From assembly GCA_028292065.1 (NCBI GenBank), contig JAQGNC010000284.1, forward strand, positions 1 to 12,563: 12,563 nt of DNA, given 5' to 3'. The stretch is from Betaproteobacteria bacterium (GTDB lineage: Bacteria > Pseudomonadota > Gammaproteobacteria > Burkholderiales > SG8-41). This document shows, piece by piece, positions 5,409 through 12,460 of this stretch (position 1 is the stretch's first letter; each line of letters begins with the position of its first letter). The notes under the pieces were generated by a model. That model was not told where the DNA came from and searched no databases. It saw nothing but the letters and a program-made list of their open reading frames with translations. The position numbers were made by a program, and so were the translations under genes.

Positions 5409-6677
5409 ATGTCTTTATTGCTGGGCTGCATCGCTGACGATTTCACCGGCGCGACCGACCTCGCGAACACGCTGACGCGCCAGGGCATGTGCACGGTCGT
5501 GCTGCTCGGGGTGCCGCGCGACGAGCTCGAGTTGCCCGAAGCCGATGCGATCGTGGTCGCGCTGAAATCGAGGTCGATCCCATCGCACGAGGCGGTGCGC
5601 CTGTCGCTTGCCGCGCTCGAGTGGTTGAAGCGCGCCGGCGCGCGGCAGTTTTATTTCAAGTACTGCTCGACTTTCGATTCGACCGACGCGGGCAACATCG
5701 GCCCGGTCGCCGACGCTTTGCTCGACGCGTTGGGCGAGCCTTTCGCCGTCGCGTGTCCGGCGTTCCCGACGAACAGCCGCACGGTGTATCAGGGGCACCT
5801 CTTCGTCGGCGGTGAGCTGCTCGGCGAATCGGGCATGCGCCATCACCCGATCACGCCGATGACCGATTCGTCGCTTGTGCGGGTTCTCCAGAGGCAGACT
5901 ATAGGACGCGTCGGGCTGGTGCCGTTCACGACAGTGGCTCGCGGTGCCGACGCGATCGACATCGCGCTGTGCGCGCTGCAGGCGCAAGGCTATCGCCATG
6001 CGATCGTCGACGCGCTTCTCGACGAGCATCTGTTCGAGATCGGCGCGGCGTGCGCGCACATGAAGCTGCTGACCGGCGGGTCGGGCCTTGCGCTCGGGCT
6101 GCCGAGAAACTTCCGCCGCGCAGGCTTGCTGAAGCGCCGCGTGTCCGACGGCGTGCCGCGTGTGGACGGCGCCTGCGCGGTGCTCGCTGGAAGCTGCTCT
6201 GCCGCGACCTTGCGCCAGGTCGAGCACATGAGGTCGCGCTGGCCATCCTTCGAGCTCGATCCGCTGGCGCTCGCGGAAAGCGGCGAGCCTGCGTCTCAGG
6301 CCGCGCAATGGGCGGCGAGCCGAACCGGCAGCGAGCCGCTGCTCATCTATTCGAGCGCTGATCCAGGAAAGGTCGCGGCGATTCAGGCGGCACTCGGCAA
6401 GGAGCGTGCGAGCGCTCTCGTCGAGCGCACCATGGCGGAGCTCGCAAAGACGCTCGTGGCGAGCGGCGTGAGGCGCATCGTAGTCGCCGGCGGCGAGACC
6501 TCCGGTGCGGTCGTGACCGCGCTCGGCATCGAAGGCCTGCGCATCGGCAGCGAGATCGATCCGGGCGTGCCGTGGACCGTGAGTCTTTCCGCTGACCCGA
6601 TCGCATTGGCGCTGAAGTCAGGTAACTTCGGGGCGCATGATTTCTTTGTGAAAGCTTTTGACTCGCTCGAGAACTGA
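5409..6677 (+). CDS. otnK: 3-oxo-tetronate kinase (four-carbon acid sugar kinase family, DUF1537)
   Basis: OtnK phosphorylates 3-oxo-tetronates (from L-threonate or D-erythronate) with ATP to the 4-phosphate in the cytoplasm. The 422-residue length is typical. The N-terminal sugar-acid domain shows CIADDFTGATDLA (7-19), KYCSTFDSTDAGNIG (84-98), CPAFPTNSRTVYQGHLFV (116-133) and the HPITPMTDS segment (146-154). The C-terminal nucleotide-binding domain shows LAGSCSAATLRQ (259-270), VVAGGETSGAVV (358-369), SEIDPGVPW (381-389) and LKSGNFGAHDFF (402-413). No strong ribosome site is visible 5' of the ATG, only 15 bases after the Bug gene, so coupling is likely. The choice of OtnK over D-threonate kinase rests on the otnC-like gene downstream and the absence of a pdxA2 partner. 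Confidence 0.88.
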   Translation: MSLLLGCIADDFTGATDLANTLTRQGMCTVVLLGVPRDELELPEADAIVVALKSRSIPSHEAVRLSLAALEWLKRAGARQFYFKYCSTFDSTDAGNIGPVADALLDALGEPFAVACPAFPTNSRTVYQGHLFVGGELLGESGMRHHPITPMTDSSLVRVLQRQTIGRVGLVPFTTVARGADAIDIALCALQAQGYRHAIVDALLDEHLFEIGAACAHMKLLTGGSGLALGLPRNFRRAGLLKRRVSDGVPRVDGACAVLAGSCSAATLRQVEHMRSRWPSFELDPLALAESGEPASQAAQWAASRTGSEPLLIYSSADPGKVAAIQAALGKERASALVERTMAELAKTLVASGVRRIVVAGGETSGAVVTALGIEGLRIGSEIDPGVPWTVSLSADPIALALKSGNFGAHDFFVKAFDSLEN

Positions 6678-6746
6678 TGAACACCCGACGCAACTAAAAC
6701 AGCCTCACTTTAACCCCTTCCTTAAACATCAAGTTCAACCCCAAAA

Positions 6747-6966
6747 CCGAAACCACCCCCACCCTAACCCTCCCCCTGAAGGGGAGGGGCGTTTTTGTCA
6801 TCCGCAGCGCGGATAACTCTCCTTCCCCTTCAGGGGGAAGGTCGGGATGGGGGTGGGTTTGAAGGAAGGGAGGCGCGGAGGGAAACCTTGGTTTCCTTCC
6901 GCATCGTTAACCGCCCGAGGGCCCCGACGGGGCCTTCAGGGGGAAGGTTGGGATGGGGGTGGGTTT
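6747..6966. repeat. Cluster of GC-rich intergenic repeats between otnK and otnC
   Basis: The spacer 6678-7038 is mostly repeat. A 33-base unit beginning CTTCAGGGGGAAGG occurs at 6828-6860 and 6934-6966 with one mismatch, and its complement occurs at 6747-6780 (CACCCCCACCCTAACCCTCC). Hairpins: CCCTCCCC/GGGGAGGG (6768-6788), CCTTCCCC/GGGGAAGG (6821-6841) and GGCCCC/GGGGCC (about 6920-6934). This resembles the widespread CCCTAACCCTCxCCC-type intergenic elements of proteobacteria. Confidence 0.75.
6768..6796 (+). terminator. Possible terminator downstream of otnK
   Basis: An 8-bp stem (6768-6775 with 6781-6788), CTGAA loop, followed after three bases by five T. It is part of the repeat cluster, so it may separate otnK from otnC transcription or only attenuate it. 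Confidence 0.5.
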
Positions 6967-7038
6967 TTGTGATCAGCGAAAACATGCTTGACTCCCCTCC
7001 GCCCGCTCGGGAGGGAAGCGGCAGAGCCAGGAACAACA

Positions 7039-7671
7039 ATGACCGAAAACCAACTCCGAGAGCACATCGCGCTGCTCGGCAAATCGCTGTACGACCGCGG
7101 CCTCGCGCACGGCAGCGCCGGCAACATCAGCGTGAAGCTCGCGGACGGCTGGCTGATGACGCCGACCAACTCGTGCATGGGCCGGCTCGATCCGGCGCGC
7201 ATCTCGAAGCTCGACCTGTATGGCAGCCTTGTCTCCGGTGACAAGCCCTCGAAGGAAACCTTCCTGCACCTCGCGATGTATCAGGAGCGCGCGAGCTGCG
7301 GCGCGGTCGTGCACCTGCACTCGATCCATTCGGTCGCGGTCTCGTGCATGGACGGGCTCGACGCGGAAAACGTGTTTCCGCCGATCACCGCCTACGCGAT
7401 CATGCAGGTCGGCCGTCTCGCGCTCGTGCCTTATTACCCGCCCGGCGACGGAGCGCTCGCCGACGCGGTTCGCAAAGTCGCGGGTGCGCACCACGCGGTG
7501 CTGCTCGCGAACCACGGCCCGGTCGTCGCCGGTTCATCGCTGGCCGCTGCGGTGAGCGCGATCGAAGAGCTCGAGCAGACCGCGAAGCTCGTGCTGCTGC
7601 TCAAAGACCAGCCGACACGCTATCTGAGCCCCGCCCAGGTCGCGGAGCTCAACCGGCGCTTCCCGGGCTAA
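7039..7671 (+). CDS. otnC: 3-oxo-tetronate 4-phosphate decarboxylase (class II aldolase/adducin family)
   Basis: OtnC decarboxylates 3-oxo-tetronate 4-phosphate to dihydroxyacetone phosphate, following the kinase. The 210-residue product has the zinc-aldolase signature: AHGSAGNISVKL (23-34, phosphate loop), WLMTPTNSCMGRL (38-50), the catalytic glutamate E73 in KPSKETFLHLAMY, zinc ligands H92 and H94 in VVHLHSIHS, and H159 in LLANHGPVVAG. The ATG at 7039 has AGGA six bases upstream; an in-frame upstream start would read through repeat sequence. It is separated from otnK by a 361-base repeat-filled spacer, unusual for two consecutive pathway enzymes. A general L-fuculose-type aldolase is the alternative reading, but pairing with the kinase favours OtnC. 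Confidence 0.87.
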   Translation: MTENQLREHIALLGKSLYDRGLAHGSAGNISVKLADGWLMTPTNSCMGRLDPARISKLDLYGSLVSGDKPSKETFLHLAMYQERASCGAVVHLHSIHSVAVSCMDGLDAENVFPPITAYAIMQVGRLALVPYYPPGDGALADAVRKVAGAHHAVLLANHGPVVAGSSLAAAVSAIEELEQTAKLVLLLKDQPTRYLSPAQVAELNRRFPG

Positions 7672-7710
7672 AATGCCCGTCGCTCAAGCCGCGGCAAAAA
7701 ATCAAAATCG

Positions 7711-7730
7711 GTCCTGGCCTACGCCGGGAC
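7711..7730. repeat. Small hairpin element between otnC and the second Bug gene
   Basis: GTCCTGGC (7711-7718) and GCCGGGAC (7723-7730) pair over eight bases (one G·T) with a CTAC loop. It resembles common CCTACGCCGGGACGAC-type dispersed repeats. The rest of the spacer 7672-7776 shows only the ribosome site AGGAG at 7765. Confidence 0.5.
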
Positions 7731-7776
7731 GACGCTATCGCGTCGCTCGTAACGTCATCGCAACAGGAGTGCATGA

Positions 7777-8745
7777 ATGCAGTTTTGCAGGTGTGTCGGT
7801 ATCGCCGTGTCGGTGTTTGTCGCAGCAGCAGGACCCGCAGCAGCGCAGACTTATCCCACCAAACAGATCCGTTTCATTCTCCCGTTCCCGCCAGGTGGAC
7901 CGACCGACATCCTCGGGCGCGTCCTCGGCCAGAAGCTCACCGAGCAGCTGGGGCAGCCGGTGGTGCAGGACAACCGCCCCGGCGCGGGCGGCAATCTCGG
8001 CGTCGAGGTTCTCGCTAAGGCGCCCGGCGACGGCTACACGATGCTGCTGACTTCGCCTTCGATCTCGATCAGCCCGAGCCTCTACAAGAAGCTCAACTAC
8101 GATCCGCAGAAAGACGTGACGCCGGTGTCGCTGGTCGCGCAGATTCCGAACATCCTGCTCGTGCATCCGTCGGTGCCGGCGAAATCGCTGAAGGAGTTCA
8201 TCGCGCTGGCCAAAGCGAAGCCGAACACGCTCAACTTCGGCTCGGGCGGCGCGGGCACCACGAATCATCTCGCGAGCGAAATCCTCAAAGGCCTCACGGG
8301 CATCAAGATGACTCACGTGCCTTACAAAGGCTCGAACCAGGCGATGATGGGATTGATGGGCGGTGAAGTCGACATGGTCGTGATCGCGGTGCCGCCGACG
8401 ATCGCGCAGATCCAGGCCGGCAAGGTGCGGCCGCTCGCGGTGCTCTCCGACAAGCGCCTCGCTACGCTGCCGCAGGTGCCGACCTCCAGAGAAGCGGGTG
8501 TGGCCAACTTCGAAGTGACGGTGTGGTACGGGATGCTGATGCCGGGGAATACGCCGCGCGAGATCGTTGCCCGCATGAATGCCGAGCTGCACAAGGCGCT
8601 GACCAATAACGACGTGAAGGAAAAGCTCGCGAACGCCGGCGTCCAGCCCTGGACCAGCAGCCCTGACGAATTCGCGAAGTTCATACGCAGCGAGACCACG
8701 CGTTACGCTAAAGTCATCAGGGACGCGGGTATCCACGCGGAGTAA
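7777..8745 (+). CDS. Bug/TctC-family periplasmic substrate-binding protein
   Basis: The 322-residue product has a signal peptide (to about AAAQ at 24), then QTYPTKQIRFILPFPPGG, the ligand-loop motif PFPPGGPTDILGR (36-48), QDNRPGAGGNLGVEVLAKAP, PGDGYTMLLTSPS, VHPSVPAKSLKEF and the C-terminal VKEKLANAGVQP. The ATG at 7777 was preferred to the out-of-frame ATG at 7773; AGGAG is seven bases upstream. It is closely similar along its length to the next gene (for example YDPQKDVTPVSLVAQI against YDPQRDLAPVSLVAQI), so the two arose by tandem duplication. No TctA/TctB permease genes accompany it. The ligand is unknown; a carboxylate linked to tartrate or threonate catabolism is inferred from context. 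Confidence 0.92.
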   Translation: MQFCRCVGIAVSVFVAAAGPAAAQTYPTKQIRFILPFPPGGPTDILGRVLGQKLTEQLGQPVVQDNRPGAGGNLGVEVLAKAPGDGYTMLLTSPSISISPSLYKKLNYDPQKDVTPVSLVAQIPNILLVHPSVPAKSLKEFIALAKAKPNTLNFGSGGAGTTNHLASEILKGLTGIKMTHVPYKGSNQAMMGLMGGEVDMVVIAVPPTIAQIQAGKVRPLAVLSDKRLATLPQVPTSREAGVANFEVTVWYGMLMPGNTPREIVARMNAELHKALTNNDVKEKLANAGVQPWTSSPDEFAKFIRSETTRYAKVIRDAGIHAE

Positions 8746-8768
8746 CCATCGCTATCGCTTGGTCCCGA

Positions 8769-8860
8769 CGGTCCGAGGACCGGTCCCGTTCCCTCGCCCC
8801 GCCAATAGCGGGGAGAGCCTGCGCAGCAGGCGAGGGGCCGGGTTAGGGTGAGGGGCAAAT
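8769..8860. repeat. Structured intergenic repeat between the duplicated Bug genes
   Basis: CCCTCGCC (8791-8798) pairs with GGCGAGGG (8829-8836) and encloses two further hairpins: CCCCGC/GCGGGG (8797-8813) and GCCTGC/GCAGGC (8817-8831), giving a cloverleaf-like fold. CGGTCC/GGACCG lies just upstream (8769-8782) and GGGTTAGGGTGAGGGG just downstream, linking it to the repeat type at 6747-6966. Confidence 0.7.
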
Positions 8861-8883
8861 AACGAGATGTGGAGGAGGCGGCA

Positions 8884-9849
8884 ATGAAGATCAAAGCGTT
8901 TGTGGCTGTTCTGATCGTGTCGTGCAGCGCCATCGTTCCCGCAGGCGCGCAGACTTATCCCGCAAAACCGATACGGCTCATCCTGCCGTTTCCGCCGGGC
9001 GGCCCGAGCGACATCCTCGGCCGCGCGCTTGCGCAGAAAGTGAGCGAGCAGGTCGGCCAGCAGATGATCACCGACAACCGCGCGGGCGCGGGCGGCAATC
9101 TCGGTCTCGAGCTGACGGCCAAAGCGCCGCCCGACGGCTACACCCTCGTGCTGAGCTCGCCGCTCATCTCGATCAGCCCTTCGCTGTACTCCAAGCTCAA
9201 CTACGATCCGCAGAGAGATCTCGCGCCGGTGTCGCTCGTCGCGCAGATCCAGAACGTGCTGCTGGTGCACCCGTCAGTACCCGCGAAGAGCCTGAAAGAG
9301 TTCGTGCAGGTTGCACGCGCGAGCCCCGGCAAGCTCAACTACGGCTCGGGCGGCGTGGGCACCACGACCCATCTCGCGCCCGAGCTCATGCAGAGCCTGA
9401 CTAAAATCAGGATGGTGCACGTGCCTTTCAAAGGTTCGGGGCTCGCGCTGCTCGGGCTCATCGGCGGCCAGGTCGACGTGCTCATCATGGCGGTGCCGGC
9501 CGCGCAGGCGCAGGTCGAAGCGGGCAAGGCGCGTGCGCTGGCGGTGCTATCGGACAAGCGCGCGACCACGATGCCGAACGTGCCGACGACGAAGGAAGCG
9601 GGGGTCGACGGTCTCGTGGTCGACATCTGGTACGGCATACTCGCGCCCGCGGCCACGCCGCCGACGGTCGTGACGCGCCTCAACACCGAAATCAACAAGG
9701 CGCTCGCGTCGCCGGACCTCAAAGACCGGCTGCTCGGGGTCGGGGTCCAGCCGCTGGGGACGTCGCCGGAACAGTTCGGAACCTATATCCGCAGCGAAGC
9801 GGTGCGCTTCGCCAAAGTCATCAAGGACGCAGGCATCAAGCCTGAGTGA
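8884..9849 (+). CDS. Bug/TctC-family periplasmic substrate-binding protein, paralogue of the preceding gene
   Basis: The 321-residue product has a signal peptide ending near PAGA-Q (22), QTYPAKPIRLILPFPPGG with the ligand loop PFPPGGPSDILGR, TDNRAGAGGNLGLELTAKAP, SSPLISISPSLYSKLNYDP and VHPSVPAKSLKEFV. The ATG at 8884 has GGAGGAGG six bases upstream; the GTG at 8869 would place the ribosome site inside the gene. Large blocks match the preceding gene, while binding-site neighbourhoods differ (SSPLISIS against TSPSISIS; FKGSGLALLGLIGG against YKGSNQAMMGLMGG), so the ligands may be related but not identical. The next Bug gene starts 10 bases after its stop. Confidence 0.92.
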   Translation: MKIKAFVAVLIVSCSAIVPAGAQTYPAKPIRLILPFPPGGPSDILGRALAQKVSEQVGQQMITDNRAGAGGNLGLELTAKAPPDGYTLVLSSPLISISPSLYSKLNYDPQRDLAPVSLVAQIQNVLLVHPSVPAKSLKEFVQVARASPGKLNYGSGGVGTTTHLAPELMQSLTKIRMVHVPFKGSGLALLGLIGGQVDVLIMAVPAAQAQVEAGKARALAVLSDKRATTMPNVPTTKEAGVDGLVVDIWYGILAPAATPPTVVTRLNTEINKALASPDLKDRLLGVGVQPLGTSPEQFGTYIRSEAVRFAKVIKDAGIKPE

Positions 9850-9859
9850 AAAGGAAAGC

Positions 9860-10852
9860 ATGAAGACGTTCAAACGTACTCTCGCAGCCGCCGCGCTCGC
9901 GGCCGCCGCTGCCGTTCCGGCGATCATCGCCACCCCCGCAACCGCGGCTGAAGCTTCGTATCCCGCACGCCCGGTGCGCATGATCGTGCCGTTCGCGCCG
10001 GGCGGCCCGACCGACGTCATCGCGCGCGTGATCGCGCAGAAGCTCTCCGAGATCTGGCCGCATCAGGTCGTCGTCGACAACCGTGCGGGCGCCGGCGGCA
10101 ATATCGGAATGGGCCTCGCCACCACCGCGCCGCCCGACGGTTACACGATCCTGGTCGTGAGCTCGAGCTACGTGGTCAATCCGACGCTGTATTCGAAGAT
10201 CCCCTACGACCCGTACAAGAGCTTCATCCCGGTGACCAATGCCGCGGCGTCGCCGAACGTGTTCACGGTTCATCCTTCGGTTCCCGCGAAGAACCTTCAG
10301 GAGCTCGTGGCGCTCGCGAAGAACAATCCGAAGAAATACAACGCGGCGACGCCGGGCAACGGCACCACGCCCGATCTCGGCGTCGAGCTCCTCAAGCTGA
10401 CGACACACATCGACGTGGTGCGAGTGCCGTACGGCGGCGCGGGTCCCGCGGTCGCCGCGGTGATCGGCAACCAGGTCCAGATCGGCAGCACCGCGCTGCC
10501 GCCGACGACGCCGTACATCACGAGCGGGCGGCTACGCGCGATCGCGGTGACCGCTGCCAAGCGAAGCGCTGCGCTGCCTGATGTGCAGACTACGGGCGAA
10601 GCCGGTTTCAAAGGGCAGGAAGCCGACACCCTCCAAGGCGTGCTGCTGCCGGCGGGAACCTCGAAAGCGATCGTCACGAAAGTCCACGCCGACATCGTGA
10701 AGGTCCTTGCGATGCCCGACGTGAAAGAGCGCGTCGCCACGCTCGGCTTCGACGTCGTCGCGAGCTCGCCGGAGCAGTTCGCCGCGCAGATCAAGGCCGA
10801 GATCGACAAGTGGGGCAAAGTCATCAAGGCGGCCGGCCTTAAAGCGGATTAA
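9860..10852 (+). CDS. Bug/TctC-family periplasmic substrate-binding protein, third in tandem
   Basis: The 330-residue product has a long Ala-rich signal peptide (to about ATAA at 30), then SYPARPVRMIVPFAPGGPTDV (ligand loop PFAPGGPTD, 44-52), VDNRAGAGGNIGMGLA, PPDGYTILVVSSSYVVNP, VHPSVPAKNLQELVALAKNN, VPYGGAGPAVAAVIGNQV and VKERVATLGFDVV. AAAGGAAAG lies immediately upstream of the ATG, and the 10-base gap from the preceding gene indicates one transcript. It is more distant from its two neighbours than they are from each other, so it is probably an older paralogue. A repeat-based inverted structure separates it from the tartrate dehydratase gene. Confidence 0.92.
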   Translation: MKTFKRTLAAAALAAAAAVPAIIATPATAAEASYPARPVRMIVPFAPGGPTDVIARVIAQKLSEIWPHQVVVDNRAGAGGNIGMGLATTAPPDGYTILVVSSSYVVNPTLYSKIPYDPYKSFIPVTNAAASPNVFTVHPSVPAKNLQELVALAKNNPKKYNAATPGNGTTPDLGVELLKLTTHIDVVRVPYGGAGPAVAAVIGNQVQIGSTALPPTTPYITSGRLRAIAVTAAKRSAALPDVQTTGEAGFKGQEADTLQGVLLPAGTSKAIVTKVHADIVKVLAMPDVKERVATLGFDVVASSPEQFAAQIKAEIDKWGKVIKAAGLKAD

Positions 10853-10854
10853 GG

Positions 10855-11057
10855 AAAAGCAGGAAGGCAAGGGCGCAAAGGAAGAAGCAAGGACGCAAGG
10901 AGGATTTAGCAGATGCGTCGGTGCTTTCATACTTGCGCGTGCCGGCGGAAGTCGCAAGTGTCTGCTTGACCGCTTCAACTCATTGCATTCGTCGAGCTGG
11001 CTGACTGGTTTACCTGGCGTCCTTGGTTTTTCCTTGGCGTCCCTTTTTCCTGCTTTT
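10855..11057. repeat. Long-range inverted repeat flanking a ~120-base spacer
   Basis: The left arm (10855-10896, AAAAGCAGGAAGG... to GGACGC) is largely complementary to the right arm (11017-11057, GCGTCCTTGG... to CCTGCTTTT), about 40 bases each with a few mismatches and small gaps. No gene is seen in the spacer 10897-11016. The right arm ends 11 bases before the tartrate dehydratase ATG. It may be a dispersed repeat of the CCTTGGCGTCC type, or a transcribed hairpin affecting the downstream gene. Confidence 0.7.
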
Positions 11058-11068
11058 TAAAAACTTAA

Positions 11069-12229
11069 ATGCGCATCGTAGACATCAAAGAAATCGCAGT
11101 GCCGCTCAACAGCAGCATGCGTAACGCCGCGTTCGACTTCAGCGAGATGACCACTTCGGTCGTCGCCGTGAAGACCGACGTCGTCAAAGGCGGCAAGCCG
11201 GTCGTCGGCTATGCATTCAATTCGACCGGCCGCTATGCGTGCGGGGCGCAGATGCGCGCCCGTTTCATCCCGCGCATCCTCAAAGCCGATCCCGCGAGCC
11301 TCGTCGATGAGCCCGGCACCAACTTCGACCCGGTGAAGATCCTCGCAGCGATGATGCAGCGCGAGAAGCCCGGCGGCCACACCGAGCGTTCGGTCGGGAT
11401 CGGCACGATCGAAGTCGCGTGCTGGGACGCGGTCGCCAAGATCGAAGACAAGCCGCTGCATCGCGTGCTCGCCGAGCGTTACAACGGCGGTGAAGCGCAG
11501 CAGAAAGTGCAGTGCTACGTCGGCGGCGGCTGGTATCACGCGGGCAAAGGCCTAGAGCACTTGCAGGACGAGATTCGCAAGCGCCTCGACGAAGGCTATA
11601 CCACCATGAAGATCAAGGTGGGCGGCGCGAGCGTACCGGACGACGTGAAGCGTGTGGAAGCGGCGATCAAAGTCGTCGGCGGAGGCGAGCACCTCGCGGT
11701 CGACGCCAACGGCGCTTTCAATCGCGAGCGCGCACTCGCCTACGCCGATGCGCTTGCGCCTTTCGGGCTGCGCTGGTTCGAAGAGCCGACCGACCCGCTC
11801 GATTTCGCGCTGCTGGCCGAGGTGACCGCGCGTTACGGCTCACCGGTTGGGACGGGAGAGAACCTCTTCTCGACGCAGGACATCGAGAACCTCGCGCGCT
11901 TCGGCGGTTTGCGCGCCGACCGCGACATCCTCCAGATCGACGAGCCGCAGTCGTACGGCATCGTCCAGTTTTCGCGCACCCTGCAGATGCTTCATCGCCT
12001 CGGCTGGAAGCGCACGTCGGTGTTCCCCCACGGCGGCAACCAGATGACGCTGCACATCGTCGGCGGCTTCGGCCTCGGCGGGTGCGAAGCGTATCCGGAT
12101 GTCTTCGGCGCGTTCGCCGGTTTTGCGGACGATGCGAAAGTGGAGCACGGTTGGCTGAAGCTTCCCGATCGTCCCGGCATCGGTTTCGAAGCGCAGAACG
12201 AGCTTTACGCGCTGATGAAGGACATCTAA
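11069..12229 (+). CDS. tarD: D(-)-tartrate dehydratase (enolase superfamily)
   Basis: The enzyme removes water from D-tartrate to give oxaloacetate, using Mg2+, in the cytoplasm. The 386 residues match the known Bradyrhizobium enzyme (about 389), including the start (MRIVDIKEIAVPL), MTTSVVAVKTDVV and GYAFNSTGRY (48-56). Catalytic residues are all present with a constant one-residue offset from that enzyme as recalled: K181 and K183 in MKIKVGG, metal ligands D212 (VDANG), E238 (WFEEP) and E264 (GTGENLFS), and the D291/H321 pair in QIDEPQSYG and FPHGGNQM. No ribosome-binding sequence is visible; the leader is the arm of an inverted repeat. It lies downstream of the Bug genes and adds a second route for C4 acids. 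Another acid-sugar dehydratase of the superfamily is possible but less likely. Confidence 0.9.
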   Translation: MRIVDIKEIAVPLNSSMRNAAFDFSEMTTSVVAVKTDVVKGGKPVVGYAFNSTGRYACGAQMRARFIPRILKADPASLVDEPGTNFDPVKILAAMMQREKPGGHTERSVGIGTIEVACWDAVAKIEDKPLHRVLAERYNGGEAQQKVQCYVGGGWYHAGKGLEHLQDEIRKRLDEGYTTMKIKVGGASVPDDVKRVEAAIKVVGGGEHLAVDANGAFNRERALAYADALAPFGLRWFEEPTDPLDFALLAEVTARYGSPVGTGENLFSTQDIENLARFGGLRADRDILQIDEPQSYGIVQFSRTLQMLHRLGWKRTSVFPHGGNQMTLHIVGGFGLGGCEAYPDVFGAFAGFADDAKVEHGWLKLPDRPGIGFEAQNELYALMKDI

Positions 12230-12255
12230 GGTCCGCGCGCGCCGCCGAACGCTTC

Positions 12256-12336
12256 GGGATTGCTTCGTCGCGGCGCTCCTCGCAATGACAGCCGGGGTGT
12301 CATCGCGAGGCGCCGGCAAAGGCGCCGTGGCAAACC
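12256..12336. repeat. Pair of inverted dispersed repeats (TTGCTTCGTCGC...CTCCTCGCAATGAC type)
   Basis: GGATTGCTTCGTCGCGGCGC to CGCAATGACA (12256-12290) is followed by a diverged inverted copy TGTCATCGCGAGGCGCC to GGCAAACCC (12298-12336). This sequence type is a common intergenic repeat in proteobacteria. It follows the tarD stop closely. Confidence 0.65.
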
Positions 12337-12358
12337 CGTGGCGCACGGAAGCCGACGA

Positions 12359-12420
12359 GTAGCGCAGGCGCCCCGCCTGCAGCGCTTTCGTTCTGCTGCA
12401 GGCGAGGGCGCCTGCGCTAC
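12359..12420. repeat. Long near-perfect hairpin repeat
   Basis: GTAGCGCAGGCGCCCCGCCT(GCAG) at 12359-12382 pairs with its reverse complement at 12396-12420, with a single extra base in the right arm and a 13-base loop. There is no T tract after it. It is a dispersed-repeat type that could also stabilise or end the tarD transcript. Confidence 0.75.
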
Positions 12421-12460
12421 AAAGAGCTATTGAGGCGATTCTCAAATTCGCGTCACAATC

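Noticed and set aside
5415..6308. Minus-strand open frame of 297 codons opposite otnK
   Set aside because: Typical high-GC antisense frame, Arg/His/Ala-rich with no recognisable domain.
6828..6966. Possible CRISPR-like spacing of repeated units
   Set aside because: Only two direct copies, G-rich, with a spacer that is itself repeat-like; this fits intergenic repeat elements, not a CRISPR array.
7664..7679. CGGGC/GCCCG hairpin over the otnC stop codon as a terminator
   Set aside because: Only a 5-bp stem and no T tract follows.
7735..8736. Minus-strand open frame of 333 codons opposite the second Bug gene
   Set aside because: Composition is that of a reverse-complement shadow; similar shadows occur opposite the other Bug genes, which shows it follows from codon use.
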